Assembly: GCA_020881915.1 (NCBI GenBank)
Contig: JAJFPB010000005.1
Location: forward strand, 1,178,001-1,242,000
Source of the DNA: Paramyrothecium sp. XJ0827
Taxonomy: Eukaryota > Ascomycota > Sordariomycetes > Hypocreales > Stachybotryaceae
Length of the DNA stretch: 64,000 bases
Direction: 5' to 3'
Positions 1 to 12,360 of the stretch are shown one piece after another. Numbering within the stretch: the stretch's first letter is position 1; each line of letters begins with the position of its first letter. A program made the position numbers and the translations under genes. The notes beneath the pieces are model-generated. The model searched no databases and was not told where the DNA came from. It saw only the letters and a program-made list of their open reading frames with translations.

Positions 1-905
1 CAGGGCTGGATGGCGGTTACAGATTGACGAGGAATTGCGGGGCGGTATATCCGCCATCAGACGAGACCCTGGACAGGTGCAGACGGCTGAAATTGTGTTT
101 ACATCACCGCAATCTCGATGACAAGGAGATTCTGCGTTTCTTTGCGAGAAAGCACTGGTCAGGGTTGCTGTTCCGAGCTGCTCGAAACTCCAGAGCATCA
201 AATCCTTGCGCATCTCATGGCCCTCCCAGCTAGGCACATTACGCGCGCGGCCACCAGTCACAACCCACATCGTTCAGCCGTTCCACAAACGGACTCTTAC
301 TAAAAAGGTCAGTAAGTGAAATGAGACAATGGGTAAGAAGGTCACGTTGCTTGTGCAACGCAGTCTCCTAGCCGCAGCGCATATTACCTAGGTCGGGGCA
401 CAATGTACTAAATGGGAGGTTGCATTGCGTTTCCTCCGTGCTGACTCGTGAGCACAGCCCGGGGTGGGGGACAGCGTAATTTCCTTTGAACCGGGATCTA
501 TATCCACCCCGTCCTTCGATTACTGAGATAGGAAACTAGTAGACAGGGTGACCCACATAACAGGCGACAAGGGATCGTCAGCCAAGAAACAGCGCACCAG
601 GAGCAAGGCAGTTGTCACGTTCACAATGGCAAGGAGAGGGACGGATTTTGAAAAAATAACAAAGTGTTCCGATTCAACGGGTTCATTAGTTTCCCAATGC
701 AAGAAAAAGACGCTCCCAGAACATTAAGATGTTAGATACATCGTGCCCAACCGTTTTTGCCGTGAATGCTAAATGGTATTCAGAAAGCCTAGTTAAACTC
801 TGTACATGTCCAACCAAGAACCTCCTAAATGCGAGAAAAGAGGATTCGAAACATGACTAGCCACAAGACCTAGAAGACCCAGGCTAGATGATCGAAGACG
901 AAGAC
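1..905. other. Intergenic, no gene recognised
   Basis: Only short overlapping reading frames occur on both strands, none with a recognisable motif. The right end probably holds the 3' untranslated region of the minus-strand wall-protein gene whose stop is at 906-908. Confidence 0.5.
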
Positions 906-1580
906 TTAAACAAGGATGAAAGCAGCGACACCGGCAACGGCGGCGAAGATGGCAGAGCCGGCAAGGCTGGCAGCGCCGGCGGTAGGGGGGGTGGTCTGGG
1001 GAGGAGGAGGAGGAACACTGATAAACGCGGTTAGCTATGATCGACCAGATCTGAGATGGGAAGATACTCACGTGGTGTTGCCAGCAGGAGGAGGAGTGAC
1101 CGAGGTGGGAACGTGGGGAGGGGGAACCTCGGTGGTAGGGCAAGGGACAGCAACGGTGGAGTACTCGACGGAGGTCAGGACGGTGGTGTAGCTCTTGGTG
1201 ATAGCAACAACGGAGTGAGTAGGGCAGGCAGGCTCCTCAGGGGTCTCGGGAGTCTCGGGCTCCTCAGGGGTCTCAGGGACGTGAGGAGGCTCCTCAGGCT
1301 TGGCGGAAGAGACGGGAGGAGGGTGGACGATGGTCGAGTTCTGGTAGTGGCTGCTGACCGAGGTGACGACGGGAGGAGGAACGGGGGTGATGGCGGTGGT
1401 GGGGATGACGGGGACGCTGGTGATGCTGACCGAGGTGGTCTTGGACTCAGCGGGGCAGTCAGGGACGGTGTCGGGGCAGGCCGTGACGGTAACGAGGGCC
1501 GTGGTGTAGGCGGTGGAAACCTCGGGGATACCGTAGGCGGCGACGGAAGTGGCCAGGACGACAGCAGCGGTGAAACGCAT
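906..1580 (-). CDS. Small GPI-anchored cell-wall protein, Thr/Pro-rich
   Basis: Two exons, complement(906..1017, 1072..1580), 206 residues. The 54-bp intron begins GTGAGT, has a GCTAAC branch site and ends CAG; joining restores one frame. The protein starts with a signal peptide (MRFTAAVVLATSVAAYG). The middle is rich in Thr, Ser, Pro and Val with few Cys, including a run of PEEP-type repeats. It ends with a Gly/Ala/Ser-rich hydrophobic segment (TAGAASLAGSAIFAAVAGVA...) directly before the stop, as expected of a GPI-attachment signal. The composition resembles small fungal wall proteins such as the Neurospora clock-controlled CCG-6 type, but I cannot assign orthology. The wall location is inferred from signal plus GPI signal. 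Only the second exon carries the GPI signal, so intron retention would give a secreted, non-anchored form. Confidence 0.82.
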
Positions 1581-4500
1581 CTTGACTGATTTTTGGTGGT
1601 TCGTTAAAAGAACTTAAAAGTAAGATAGATAGAAAGAGTAAGGAGTGTTGGATTAAAGCGTTAAGGCTTTGTGATCGTTGATTATAGCGATTAAAGAATG
1701 GACGACCGAAGTCAAGTACTTGTTTAAGAAAACGGCTGATTGGAGCTTGGAGAGGAAAGAAAAAGAAGAGAAGAAGGTCGGAGGATGGCACGACTTTAAT
1801 AGCCAAGTCTTCCCATTGTGGGAGATTATCCCATGGGCACTAAACTCAGGGCCTCTCGGTGTGATGGATGGGACGTTGGCTGCGAGCATGCGCCATCCTA
1901 CAGCCCCGGAAATGATGTGGGCCCTTTTTCCCTCGCTCTCCCCTTTCTACCCATGTCCGTTGATCCTGGTCCCGGCATACAGGACAGATGAAGGATCCAC
2001 TGTGCCTTTGCACGGATCAGGCGACCCGCTTGACATGACCAAGGCCCACAGCCTGGTCCTCGAAGCGCTTGAGAGCAAGGGATGGGATGCTTGATCTAGC
2101 CGCTGGTTGGCAAAACGGTGCCCTTTTAGCGCAAGCCAGAGGGGGACCTGCAAAGATGTCTCGGCTGGGCCCCGGAGTCGTAGGTACCGGGCAGAAGGGA
2201 GTCTCTTGTGTAAAAAATTCCTTGCGAGGGGCTTGCGACGAGATGAGTTGAAGATAATGTGAATCCATCTCCCCATCTATGCCCTTTGCGCTGCCCTGTA
2301 TAGCATTCTGCCGGGCAAGTATGTTATGCGGCAAGAGTGTGTGCAAATTTTATGCATCTGTTGGCTACATGGAAGTTCTGATAGTACATTCTGACGTGAT
2401 GCGCCAGTGCCTCCATACGCGGAAATAAAACCCCGCAGACAAAAGAAACGGAATCGACTGGTTGGTTTTAGTCGAAACATGGGCCAAGCCAGGGCCTAGT
2501 TCGGCAACCAAAGGACAAATGCTATGAATGGTTCTTTGAGAGAGAAGCCAAGGAACGTGCTCCCATGTGCGTGCTGGGTTGGGATGGAACGAGGACCCGG
2601 CTTGATTGGGAATCTCGGCGCACGCGACTCTGGCCAAATCCTTCGATTCTCATGCTCTCGTGGCAGTACAGAATGTCTTGCTGGCGCACGGGCTTCGGCG
2701 GCTTGTGGCTGCCACTGCAGCGACAGTTTGATGTGATTCAGGCCGGTTGGAGCTGCTACTGTACTGTATTACACTGTCCTCGAATCAGTCATCCAAAACG
2801 GGGGCACCTGGACCGTGGGAACAGGCGATGGAGCAAGGAAACGGAGCCTTGGACCCTCCCTCCCTCCCTTGGCAAGTGAGATTGTGAGAGGCATTGCTTG
2901 AATGTCGCCGCGGCCGACAATCTTTACCAACTGGGTTCTCCGCACCAGGGCCCTGGAAGCTAGCGAAGTAGCGCAATTTGGGAGAGGAAAGGGGAAGGGT
3001 TCTGTGGTTGGTCTAGATGAGCAGATTGGATGGAAACAGGAAGAGGCGGGACAAGGAGGGACAAGGAGGGACAGGGAGGGAAGGGGAGCGAATGAGCGAA
3101 TCTCCACTAATGCAGGAACCAATCTCTCTGTCGCCCCCCAGTTCCCCTTGCTTTTGCCTGCCCCCCCTCCATCTCATCTGAACCATCCACCCACTAATAA
3201 TAACACCGTCTGGCCAATCTCACTGCTCCGACCTCCCATCCTTGGTCCCCCTCCTACTTCAAGGGGCTTAGCGGCTGAGCCATTGCTAAAAGAAGGAGGT
3301 GAAAGAATAGCCCGGTGCCTGACTTGTGGCACAGGGGACGAACGAACGTGCTCACTGGCCAAGGCCATACTACGATGCTTAACCGCTATCACGGCACCTT
3401 TGGATCTATCGATTTGATTGATTCAGGCAATTTGACTGCCTGAGCCAGTCAAAAGTAAGATGAAGCTTAATCTAGACTCTTTGACGCGCAGAGGCGGCTA
3501 ATGGTTGTGCTGTAATGAGCTCGCCTGCTAGTTGTCGATAGCAGACGGTACACTCCGGTTCAGCTCATTCAGAATGAATAGCTAGCCGAAATTGCCCGCC
3601 AATGGCTACGGGCCGGAACAGCCATGGTGCAAGGCTACGCTGGGGGGCTTTTTGCATTGAACCTGGGATAACAGAAGCTGACCGCCAGTCCTGTTCTCAC
3701 TGGCATCCCCCTTTGAACCGCCGGACCGACTCGCCTCTCAGGGGTGTAGGAGGGAGAAAGAAAAGACATTGACTGCAACGCCGTACAGTATCAGAACGTT
3801 TCGGACGGTCAGGAAGACTGAACAACGGCTCGTGCGATCCCAGCTTGCGTGTGTCGCAAGATCCCTTGCGGCCATAGCACCCAAGCAGAGCCCTTCCCGG
3901 CCGCGGGCTTACTGCAGTCCATCGGGGACCAAAGCAACTTAGGGCAGGCTGGGACCAACAGTGAGTCGCAGAAGGCAGCGTCCTTGACTCTGTCAGGTTC
4001 TGGGTCCCGCGGGATCTGCGTTCTGCACCTCGCCCACTTGGCGCTGGAGTCTGTGTGTGCCTATGTGCCCTGCAGCCCGTCCTCTGCCCAGCTGCGCAGG
4101 AAAATCCTTCCAACCAATTGATCGGCTCTCACGTACCCATGTCGGACGAGACCATTAGCTGACCTGTGCCAACCCAAAATCTTACCTCTTCTTTCGATGG
4201 GTCTTCCTTCAGCATTCGTCGCTCTCGTTTCATCTATTAAAAGTCACAGCAGGCCAGGTCTTCCGAAACAAAGATTGCTTATTCTCGCAGCAACATTCCT
4301 CACACACGGCACAGTTGTCGCCCCAAACAAGTTTCCGCATGGCACCAAGACGACTTCAGATTTAGATGGTCGTATTTTTGGCCTTGCCAGGTCCCGCGCA
4401 CATGGCGTTGGTTTCAACGCTCGGCACTGCGCCTGTTGGTCTCCACACAGGCCGCAGATCTAAATATTGTTTCCCAGTATTTGCATGGCCTCATCACGTC

Positions 4501-6160
4501 ACCTCTACCCACATTATGTTTCATCTTTTTCGATCTTCGAGAAATCGCCGAGCGTCCGCCAGAATTGTGGTAATTGGTTCATGCGGATTTGAAGAATGAA
4601 TGGTGATGTACCTGCACACAGCCTAGTGGCCTACGCTTTCGCGGCATAACGGACCATGCTACTACTGAACGTCATTTCAGATTCTTGAAAGTAGCGGCAA
4701 ACTTGAGCTGCTTCCGATGCTGAAGGCGGATTGCCTGATTTCTTATCCGGCGAGGCCGCTTCGACTCGACATTGCGACGAACGCCGTGCTCTCGCATCTG
4801 TGATACTCGGGGAGTCGCGTAGTAAACGAGTTACCCAGGCCAGCATTGATTCAACGATCTTTGAGAAACACGATTGAATATCGAGCCGACCATACTTTCC
4901 TTAGAGGTAATGCTATTAGCAGGAGAGGTCCCATTAAGGATCAGCATCGACCACAGAAAGACTCAAGTACGAATCGCGGTCTACCCATCACAACCAGAAG
5001 AACACGAAGTTTGACAGTCCCAATGGTCATCCTACAGAGTAATCCCACGCTAGTAGTATGTCAGTCTTTTGAGGCCAGCCTGGTTACCAAAGACTCTCGG
5101 GATCATCACGGGCCGTCACAAGCTATCTCAGCCCAACTCCTGGAAGTCCGGAGCTTAGGGGAGCATGGCGAAAAGATATGTCTCCAGACAAGTAACAGTT
5201 GTCAGTCAATAACATAGCTCTCCGCAGACGAGTAGAGGCTGCAGGTTCTATGTTAGTGCTCAAGTTTTCGGTCATATGTCGGTGATGCAATTGCTGCCTT
5301 CCAGAAGCTTGTCGGAGACGACATCCTATCCTCAATGGCGAGAGTATCGGAGGCTTCAGCTTTCGAAACTATCAACTCTCTGTGATGGGGAATTGCGTGA
5401 CATTCTCGGAGCCACAGGTTCCTGGCCAATTCCAGAATGCAAGCGAGACAATCAGTCATTGATCGTCTTTGTCGCCATAGATAAGTATCTCGCCGAATCA
5501 GCTCAAGTCACTATTCATATACTTTGGGATTGAGACGTCTTGCTGAAAAGCCGAGATAGTAGCTTTATGGGTGCTGTTGTTCCAAGGGTGCTTAGGATCA
5601 AAATACCAAAGATAAGATAGCATGCTACAATGAGTCTATGGGGCGCGATGAAAGGTGAGGCTGCGTAACGTGCGAGGAGCGTGGTGTTGCCGCCTGTTTA
5701 TCTGCGTCATGCACTGTAGAGCTATCGCACACGATAACATTTTCCGAATATCTTCCGCCCACCACATGCTGCCACACTACACAAAGAAACCCCACATTGG
5801 CACGAGACTGCACCGACTTTTGGGAAGGACAATTTAAAACTCGCATTCAGAGGTAACACTTCTCATGACGCCTTGATCGACCTGGATTCCAGTCTCCCTC
5901 GCAGCCGCCACAGCTCGTAATCACCGGCGGAACCTGCCAGACCACATATACCCCTCGCCAGGCTCGAATTACATCAACCCCGCCCCCTCGCTATCAGGCA
6001 TGACTCCTCTGTAGCCCTACCCCGGCTCCAACCCCAAGAAACCAGCAGAGAGATGCCTGATGCTCAGTTGACAAGGCTGCCCGAGATATAGCAGCTTCCA
6101 CCTCCCACAGGGTGTCAACACAACCCATTTGGTCGTCATTGCCCAACATCTCCGCGAAAC
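1581..6160. other. Long intergenic region, no gene recognised
   Basis: About 4.6 kb lies between the divergent wall-protein gene (minus) and LOS1 (plus). The first few hundred bases are the promoter and leader of the wall-protein gene. The region has several open frames of 60-170 codons (e.g. 2902-3417 plus, 4631-4846 minus, 4846-5217 plus), but none has domain-like sequence, and they overlap one another on opposite strands. A G-run cluster at 3048-3086 is listed separately. I see no transposase, tRNA or long repeat. Confidence 0.5.
3048..3086 (+). repeat. G-run cluster with G-quadruplex pattern
   Basis: Five GGG runs on the plus strand separated by 7, 7, 3 and 2 or fewer bases, built from about two and a half copies of a GGGACAAGGA-type unit. 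This fits the usual G-quadruplex pattern (four G3 runs, loops of 7 or less). Function is unknown. Confidence 0.6.
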
Positions 6161-9100
6161 ATGGAGGTACAGGTAAGCTCGCATGCTTCCTTGCGTTTCC
6201 TTGTGCATTGCCCCGCCATGCCATCCAGGGTCCCATCGTCATAGCTACCCATGACATACGTTCCTCCCCGGTGTGACTGGTGCTCGAGCATGGTTGTAGC
6301 TCGGCTAACAAGTCTCTGTCGTGACAGGTCGAGAACGCCGTCGAGATTCTTTCGAATCCTACCTCCGACCAGTCATTAAAGGAGCAAGCCTTCGAGTATC
6401 TATCCCAGCTGCGTTCCGACCCCCAAGGCTGGCACGCCTGCACCAACCTCTTTGTTCGAATCCCGCGGACCTCCGAAGTTGTTCGTCTATACTGCCTCGA
6501 CGTCGTCAACTATGCCGTCCACACGCAGGCGCTCGATCACGCCAGCTTGGCTTACCTTAAAGACACCCTGCTACAATACACGCAGCAGAGCTACGGCCCT
6601 GCCGCACAACAACAGCCCGACCCTATCAGCCTCCAAAACAAACTTACCCAGACATTGACATATTTGTTTGTCTTTCTCTATCAAGATGGCTGGCAGAGCT
6701 TCCTGGTCGACTTCCTTGCGTTGACAGGTATCGCTGAAGGGGCGGATAATGTTGCCGGCGTCTTGTTCTATCTCCGAATCCTATCTTCAGTGCACGACGA
6801 AATCGCCGATTTGCTGCTTGCTCGACAGAACGGCGACTCGAAGCGGAACACGGAGCTCAAAGACCAGCTTCGAGCCCAAGACATGCACAAAGTTGCCGAG
6901 TCCTGGAAGCAGCTTCTCGTTCGCTACTCGAACAACGACACCATCATAGACTTGGTGTTGAAGGTCATTGGAAAATGGGTCAGTTGGATGGACATTGGTT
7001 TGGTTATCAACCAGGACATGCTTAACCTCATCCTTCCAGTGGTTGGTCGCACCAATCCGAATGGAGGCGAGGATAAAGTGCGCGACACTGCTATCGATAC
7101 GTTGACCGAGATCTGTGGCAAGAAGATGCGATCTCCCAACAAGATGGAACTCATCAGCTTCATGAACTTGCAGGAGATTGTAGGCCAGCTCATTGCCAGT
7201 CCGCTGTTGAGCGAACTCAAGGGCACCCCTCGTTACGACACCGATCTTGCCGAAGCCGTTGCCAAGCTCGTCAACACCGCCATGTCAGACATCGTCAGGG
7301 CGTTGGAGGACAATGAGATAGGCGAAGAACCTCGCGCACGGGCTAATCAGCATCTCAATGGCTTCCTCCCCTTCCTACTGCGCTTCTTTTCCGACGAATA
7401 CGACGAAGTTTGCTCCACCGTGGTGCCGTCTCTCACCGATTTGCTTACATTCCTGCGCAAAGTCGGCCAGCTCCCCTCCGACTACAGTAATATGCTAGCA
7501 CCGATCCTCAACGCCATCATTCGAAAGATGAGATATGATGAAACATCAACCTGGGGCAACGAAGACGAGCAGACTGATGAGGCCGAGTTCCAAGAGCTAC
7601 GGAGAAAGCTACAAAATCTTCAAAAGACCATCGCCGCGATCGACCAAGCTCTGTACATGGACATCTTGAGCAGTCTGGTCGCGACCACCTTTCAGACATT
7701 GGACCAGCAAGGCACGAACATGGACTGGCGCGATCTGGACCTGGCTCTTCACGAGATGTTCCTCTTTGGCGAGCTTGCGCTGCCAAACCAAGGACTTGGC
7801 ACGAAGAACCAACCCTCCAATGAAGCGTCGGAGAGGCTCGTGGTCATGATGCGGAAAATGGTCGAGTCAGGTATGTTCCCGAAAATCCACATAGATAACT
7901 GCATTACTAACACGTTCCAAGGCATCGCGAACTTCTCTCACCCTGCTATCCTATTGCAGTACATGGAGAACTGCGTCCGGTATTCCGTAGTTTTCGAGAA
8001 CCACCACGACTACATCCCTCAGGTCCTCGAAAACTTTGTGAGGCTTGTGCACCACGACCATGTCCGTATCAAGACTCGATCATGGTACCTCTTCCTCCGC
8101 TTCGTCAAGCATCTTCGATCCCAAGTTGGCAATGTTGCCGAAACCGTCATCCAATCTATTGGTGATCTTTTGCCCATCAAGGCCGAGGTTCCCGGCGAGG
8201 ATGTTGACGACGATGACATGTCGTCCGATGAGATAGACCATTCAGCGGACGCGTTGTTTACCAGCCAGCTCTACCTCTTCGAAGCCATCGGTTACATATC
8301 CTCAACGAATAGCACTCCGCCAGACAAACAGGCGCTTTACGCCCGGTCAGTCATGGATCCATTGTTCCGAGATATGGAGTCGCATCTCCCGCGGGCAAAG
8401 TCCGGCGATGCGCAAGCTACCCTACAGATCCATCACATCGTCATGGCGCTTGGTACCCTTGCGCACGGCTTCTCCGACTGGACCCCGGGCTCTTTGGCGG
8501 CGAACCGAGAATCAGTTCCCGACAAGGCTGTATCAGTGGAGTTTGCACGGGCAGCGGAGGCAATTCTCATCGCTTTACGCGAGCTTAACTCGTCGACGGA
8601 AATCCGCATTGCCTGCCGATCCGCATTCTCGAAGCTTCTGGGCGTGCTTGGGGCAGCTATGCTACCTCAGCTACCGCAATGGATCGAGGGTCTATTGTCA
8701 CAGAGCTCTTCCAAGGATGAGATGGCTATGTTCCTTCGCGTACTAGACCAAGTTGTGTATGGATTCAAGACGGAGATTTATGACGTGCTGAACATGTTAT
8801 TGACCCCACTTCTGCAACGCATTTTTGGCGGTCTTGGCGAACCAATTACCGGAACTGATGACGAGATCCAGCTGGCAGAGTTGCGGCGTGAATACTTATC
8901 GTTCCTTGGCATCATCCTGAACAATGGTTTGCAGGGCGTGCTTATTAGTGAAAGGAACCAGGGTTTCTTTGAACCCATGATATCTTCCATCATTGAGCTT
9001 GCGAGGACATTGGAGGGCAACATTGGGCCAAGCCGGCTCGCCTTTACGCTGATGGTACGGATCTCCGCACTCTGGGGCGGCCCCGACATTGCCGTGATTG

Positions 9101-9441
9101 CGCAGAACCCGACAGCTCCCAGTGGTGCTCCTGCGCCCGCCATTCCCGGATTTGACCAGTTCATGATTGATCGGTTCCACACGGTGTGCTGGGAGGTCAT
9201 GCGCAACCCCGTCTTCCGCCCCGAGAAGGACGCGCAGACGAAGCAAGTCTTGAAGGAGATAGCAGCATTGGAACAGACGATATACACGAAGACGGGAGAC
9301 TTGTTCATCCAGCAGCTGCAGAACGGGCTGTTCCCGAGCCTGGGGATCGACGGGGAAGAATTCCTCAGGACGCTTACGACGTCGACGGATAGGAAAGCTT
9401 TGTGTGCATACCTGCAAGGGCTCCTGAAAAACCGACCATGA
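6161..9441 (+). CDS. LOS1: Exportin-T (tRNA nuclear exportin Los1/Xpot)
   Basis: Karyopherin that carries mature tRNA out of the nucleus with RanGTP. Three exons: 6161..6172, 6328..7870, 7922..9441, giving 1024 residues, close to other filamentous-fungal Los1 proteins. The first coding exon is only four codons (MEVQ), followed by a 155-bp intron ending GTGACAG; the second exon then opens with VENAVEILSNPTSDQSLK, the family's conserved N-terminus. The N-terminal exportin/HEAT region follows (around residues 90-250), and helical HEAT-like sequence runs to the C-terminus. The second intron, 7871..7921, is 51 bp with GTATGT, TACTAAC and CAAG; it has no stop and keeps frame, so an ORF-only annotation would wrongly add 17 residues. 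Splicing gives MVESGIANFSHP, which fits the family. The gene converges with the unknown minus-strand gene downstream. Confidence 0.95.
7871..7921 (+). other. Stop-free 51-bp intron in LOS1
   Basis: Donor GTATGT, perfect TACTAAC branch site and acceptor CCAAG. Length is a multiple of three with no in-frame stop, so a retained transcript would still be translated in full with 17 extra residues. Confidence 0.85.
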
Positions 9442-10274
9442 TCCCTCCAAATGGATGGCATGTTCTTTCGGTATTTTTTTCAGGCTTCACGAGAAGGAGA
9501 AAAAGCGAATTTGTTCGTGCATGATTGGGAAGACAGCATGATATGAACGGAGGATTGACGTGCAGTCCTTCCATGGCGCATATCCAGGAGTTGGTGGCAG
9601 AATATAGATAAAGCAGAGCAGCCAGCATGTCAATAACCGAGCATATTTCGTTGGCATATACAATTATTTGGGTCATATTTAAAGTGCCTAAAGCGTTTCA
9701 ATGCCTCTAGTTATTGCCACTCCAAGGTCTTCGTACGTCAAGTTGGTGCTTCACACAACTAAGTTGACTGAGCTGGGACACTCTGCCATTATCAAATGCC
9801 GTAGGTGTATGAGTCCCCTTTCTCTCCAGGTGGCAAGAGAGGGCGTGCCTCGCCAGAGCTTATGGGTAGAAGCCTGTAAGTCCACGTCTGTTAAGCCCAT
9901 CGAGGTCCATGCGAGTCTGGGTCTGCTTTCATTTCGGGTAGTCAGAGAACGCCGGCTTGTTGGAAATATACAGGTGGTATTCGGCGATTCGATATCAGTT
10001 CAAGCAAAAGGAGCCACAGTCTCGTCCAGTTTCACTTAGCCTAAGATGGTACGGAGTATAACTTTGTCAGAGAATTTGTGAGTGTTATTCAGAGAGTCAA
10101 AATCAATTAGGATATAAGATGCTTTGCCCTCAAAATTGCAGAAAGTAGACATGGGTATAGCCCAAAAATCCTCACAGTACGCCATCGTATGCCTTTTTCA
10201 TCATCGTCGTTAAGATCATTGCGTTCCGTTCCGTTCCGTTTCCGTCACCATTACCGCTTCCTGGCACGTCAGTC
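9442..10274. other. Intergenic between convergent genes
   Basis: This 0.8-kb stretch holds the facing 3' regions of LOS1 and the minus-strand unknown gene. It includes a short (GTTCC)n run at about 10225-10243. The open frame at 9701-10039 has no family features. Confidence 0.5.
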
Positions 10275-10994
10275 CTAGTCCAGACAAGCCTCCCAGTTGA
10301 CGAACTGCATCCAGTCCTCGTCCCCATCTTCCACGCCATGCTCCGTGGTCGCTTGGCTCCGGATCCTGCAATTGCCAGGCTCTGTCAGGCCAGTGCTCAA
10401 AGGGCCTTCTGCATCGGCCACGGTCTGCGTCGTTGCCGGCGCAGAGGGTTTCGAAGCCGCGCTGGCCGCCACGGTCTCCCTCAGCAAGCTGCCTGTGAAA
10501 AGGTGCTGCGAGCTTGGCCCGGCCACGGTACGCGGGGGCAGCTGCTGGGGCAGTGGCTCGGCCTCAAACCAGAGCTTCGCAGCAGGGTTCACGCACGTCT
10601 TCCACGTTGCCTGGCGCAGGTGCTTGATGGCCCCGGGCTTCCTCCGGATGTACTGCTGGATGGATCTGCATAGACGCTTGATCTTCGGCCTTGCAGATTC
10701 CATGGCAGGCTGCATCCGTGGCGAGATCTCTCCATCGAAGGAGAGCAGGGTCAGGAGCATGAGGTGCCCCATTGGCAGCACCGTCATGTTGACGAAGCTG
10801 CTCTCGACTACGTCGAAGAGTTCCGTGTCGCAGGGACTCTCATGCTCGCTGAGCAAGCTCACCGGAAGCCAGTCTGGCAACCTAGGGTAATTCCATGGCT
10901 TGCCATAGCGGTCGGTAGGTGGCAAGTTGAAGTGTACCCTGGCCTCGTCTAGCTTCCGTCCGATGAACTGGGCGATTGGGGTAGGTTGGCTCAT
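10275..10994 (-). CDS. Hypothetical protein, 239 residues
   Basis: Single-exon gene, not recognised. I chose the ATG at 10992-10994 (MSQPTPIAQFIGRKL...), because the sequence upstream of it in the same frame, back to 11108, reads like leader sequence; an upstream ATG in that frame cannot be excluded. Residues about 60-130 form a plausible folded part with hydrophobic stretches (VNMTVLPMGHLMLLTLLSF) followed by a basic helix (KIKRLCRSIQQYIRRKP). The C-terminal third is Ala/Ser/Pro/Thr-rich and ends in an acidic, aromatic tail (EDGDEDWMQFVNWEACLD). It has no signal peptide, membrane helix or zinc motif. It converges with LOS1. A function cannot be given. Confidence 0.6.
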   Translation of the reverse strand: MSQPTPIAQFIGRKLDEARVHFNLPPTDRYGKPWNYPRLPDWLPVSLLSEHESPCDTELFDVVESSFVNMTVLPMGHLMLLTLLSFDGEISPRMQPAMESARPKIKRLCRSIQQYIRRKPGAIKHLRQATWKTCVNPAAKLWFEAEPLPQQLPPRTVAGPSSQHLFTGSLLRETVAASAASKPSAPATTQTVADAEGPLSTGLTEPGNCRIRSQATTEHGVEDGDEDWMQFVNWEACLD

Positions 10995-12360
10995 CGTGAA
11001 GGATTGCAAGTAATGACTCTGTAAGAGCATACTTGTGTGATGGGGGGGTACGAGGTGGGAGACGAAGGAGTGTGTGAGCCAGATGTCAACCTTTTGGTTC
11101 AAGCACACTCTCTGCCGGAGAAGAGAGAAGAGCGAGAAGAGGGAATAGGGGGAAGATGGAAGATAAAAGGAGTAAAGTAAGTAAAGTAAGTAAGGCAGGT
11201 CAGAAGAGAAGAAGAGGCAGCTTCAGACTTGGATGAGATGGATGATGAGAGGAAGGAATCACGGAGACGTGGGCAAGTGCTGGAATTATATAGGACTCCC
11301 CTCGCTTTCGGGGACAGGCGAAGGTCACGAGAATCGAAACTCTCAACGTGTTTAAGTTAAACTATGCATGGCATCGCTCAAGATGAGATTAATCTGGGTC
11401 ATCGGGGACAAGGACGGCCGGGGAGGAAATCCGAGGGGCCCGTCTCTACCCTCATGCACTATCATTTACAAAGCATCGAAGCAGCCACCGATCATTATGT
11501 GACGAGCAGATTTGGCACTGAAGAAACGTTTCTTGAAGTTGAAATGGCAAGAGAAGAGTGATTGTCCTTGGTTTCCCCTGTATGCTCTTGGATTGTCGTC
11601 TTGGTGCTCTGCCACCGCCCTGGCAAGATCCCCTTACCACTGTCTAGATTTCTCACCACTTGCATGCTGAGTTTTTCACCGCGATCAAAGTTTCCTCTTC
11701 TACCTAGTTGTCACAAGTTTAAAAAAAATTGCAGAAAATTTGTGCACACGAAGGTTGGTTGTTTCCGCAGTGGTTTTATCCAGTGTCTTCTCTCTCTGAG
11801 GCTGGAGCTCATGTAAGTGGTGGATTTCAGTTGCCGGCCACGACTATCCAGCAAAGAGAGTTTCGGGGTCAAAAAAAAAGGGGCGACCTCAGCCCCTGAA
11901 ACGTTTAACGGCAGCCCGAGTCAATCAGACGAGGCCCTGTTAACTTTTTGGGCAGTGGGCGCACGTGATCTCGATTTTACTTTGATGGGTCAGGTCGAGT
12001 CCTGGACTTTATTGTCCCTCTGGAAAGCAAGGGAATCTTCAACACGAACTCTCAAAGCACGCTTTATACGTAAGGCGGTGAGTCAGGAACCTTCAATTCA
12101 CGGACATATGCAAGGACTGCACATGAGAGGACTCGGAAGTCCATTCCATCCCTTTTTATAGGCACCCTGTTATCATCTATTCTCACACGTGGCTCTCCAT
12201 TGCCGCAGACGCCCCTCACTACAATAGTCTATCAAGCAGAACCACATAATTATAATTTGCCAGCTCGCTTCTAGCACTGTTCTCTGATGAAAAGAAAGAA
12301 ACCATCGGATCTTGAAGATTTCATGTGCTTTATTGCTCGCTTCCAGTGCGCCCAAAAAAA
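10995..12360. other. Intergenic; promoter of the 10.3-kb gene and 3' side of YPP1
   Basis: The left part is the leader and promoter of the minus-strand unknown gene and contains a short AGTAA-type tandem run at about 11172-11194. The rest has only small overlapping open frames. No RNA gene is recognised. Confidence 0.5.

Noticed and set aside
1056..1589. Plus-strand Gly/Arg/Asp-rich frame
   Set aside because: Antisense to the GPI-protein gene, which has signal peptide, intron and GPI signal in the opposite frame.
2902..3417. Plus-strand 171-codon frame
   Set aside because: Composition driven by the G-rich and C-rich tracts; no conserved block.
8778..9461. Minus-strand frame of 227 codons
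   Set aside because: Antisense shadow of LOS1.
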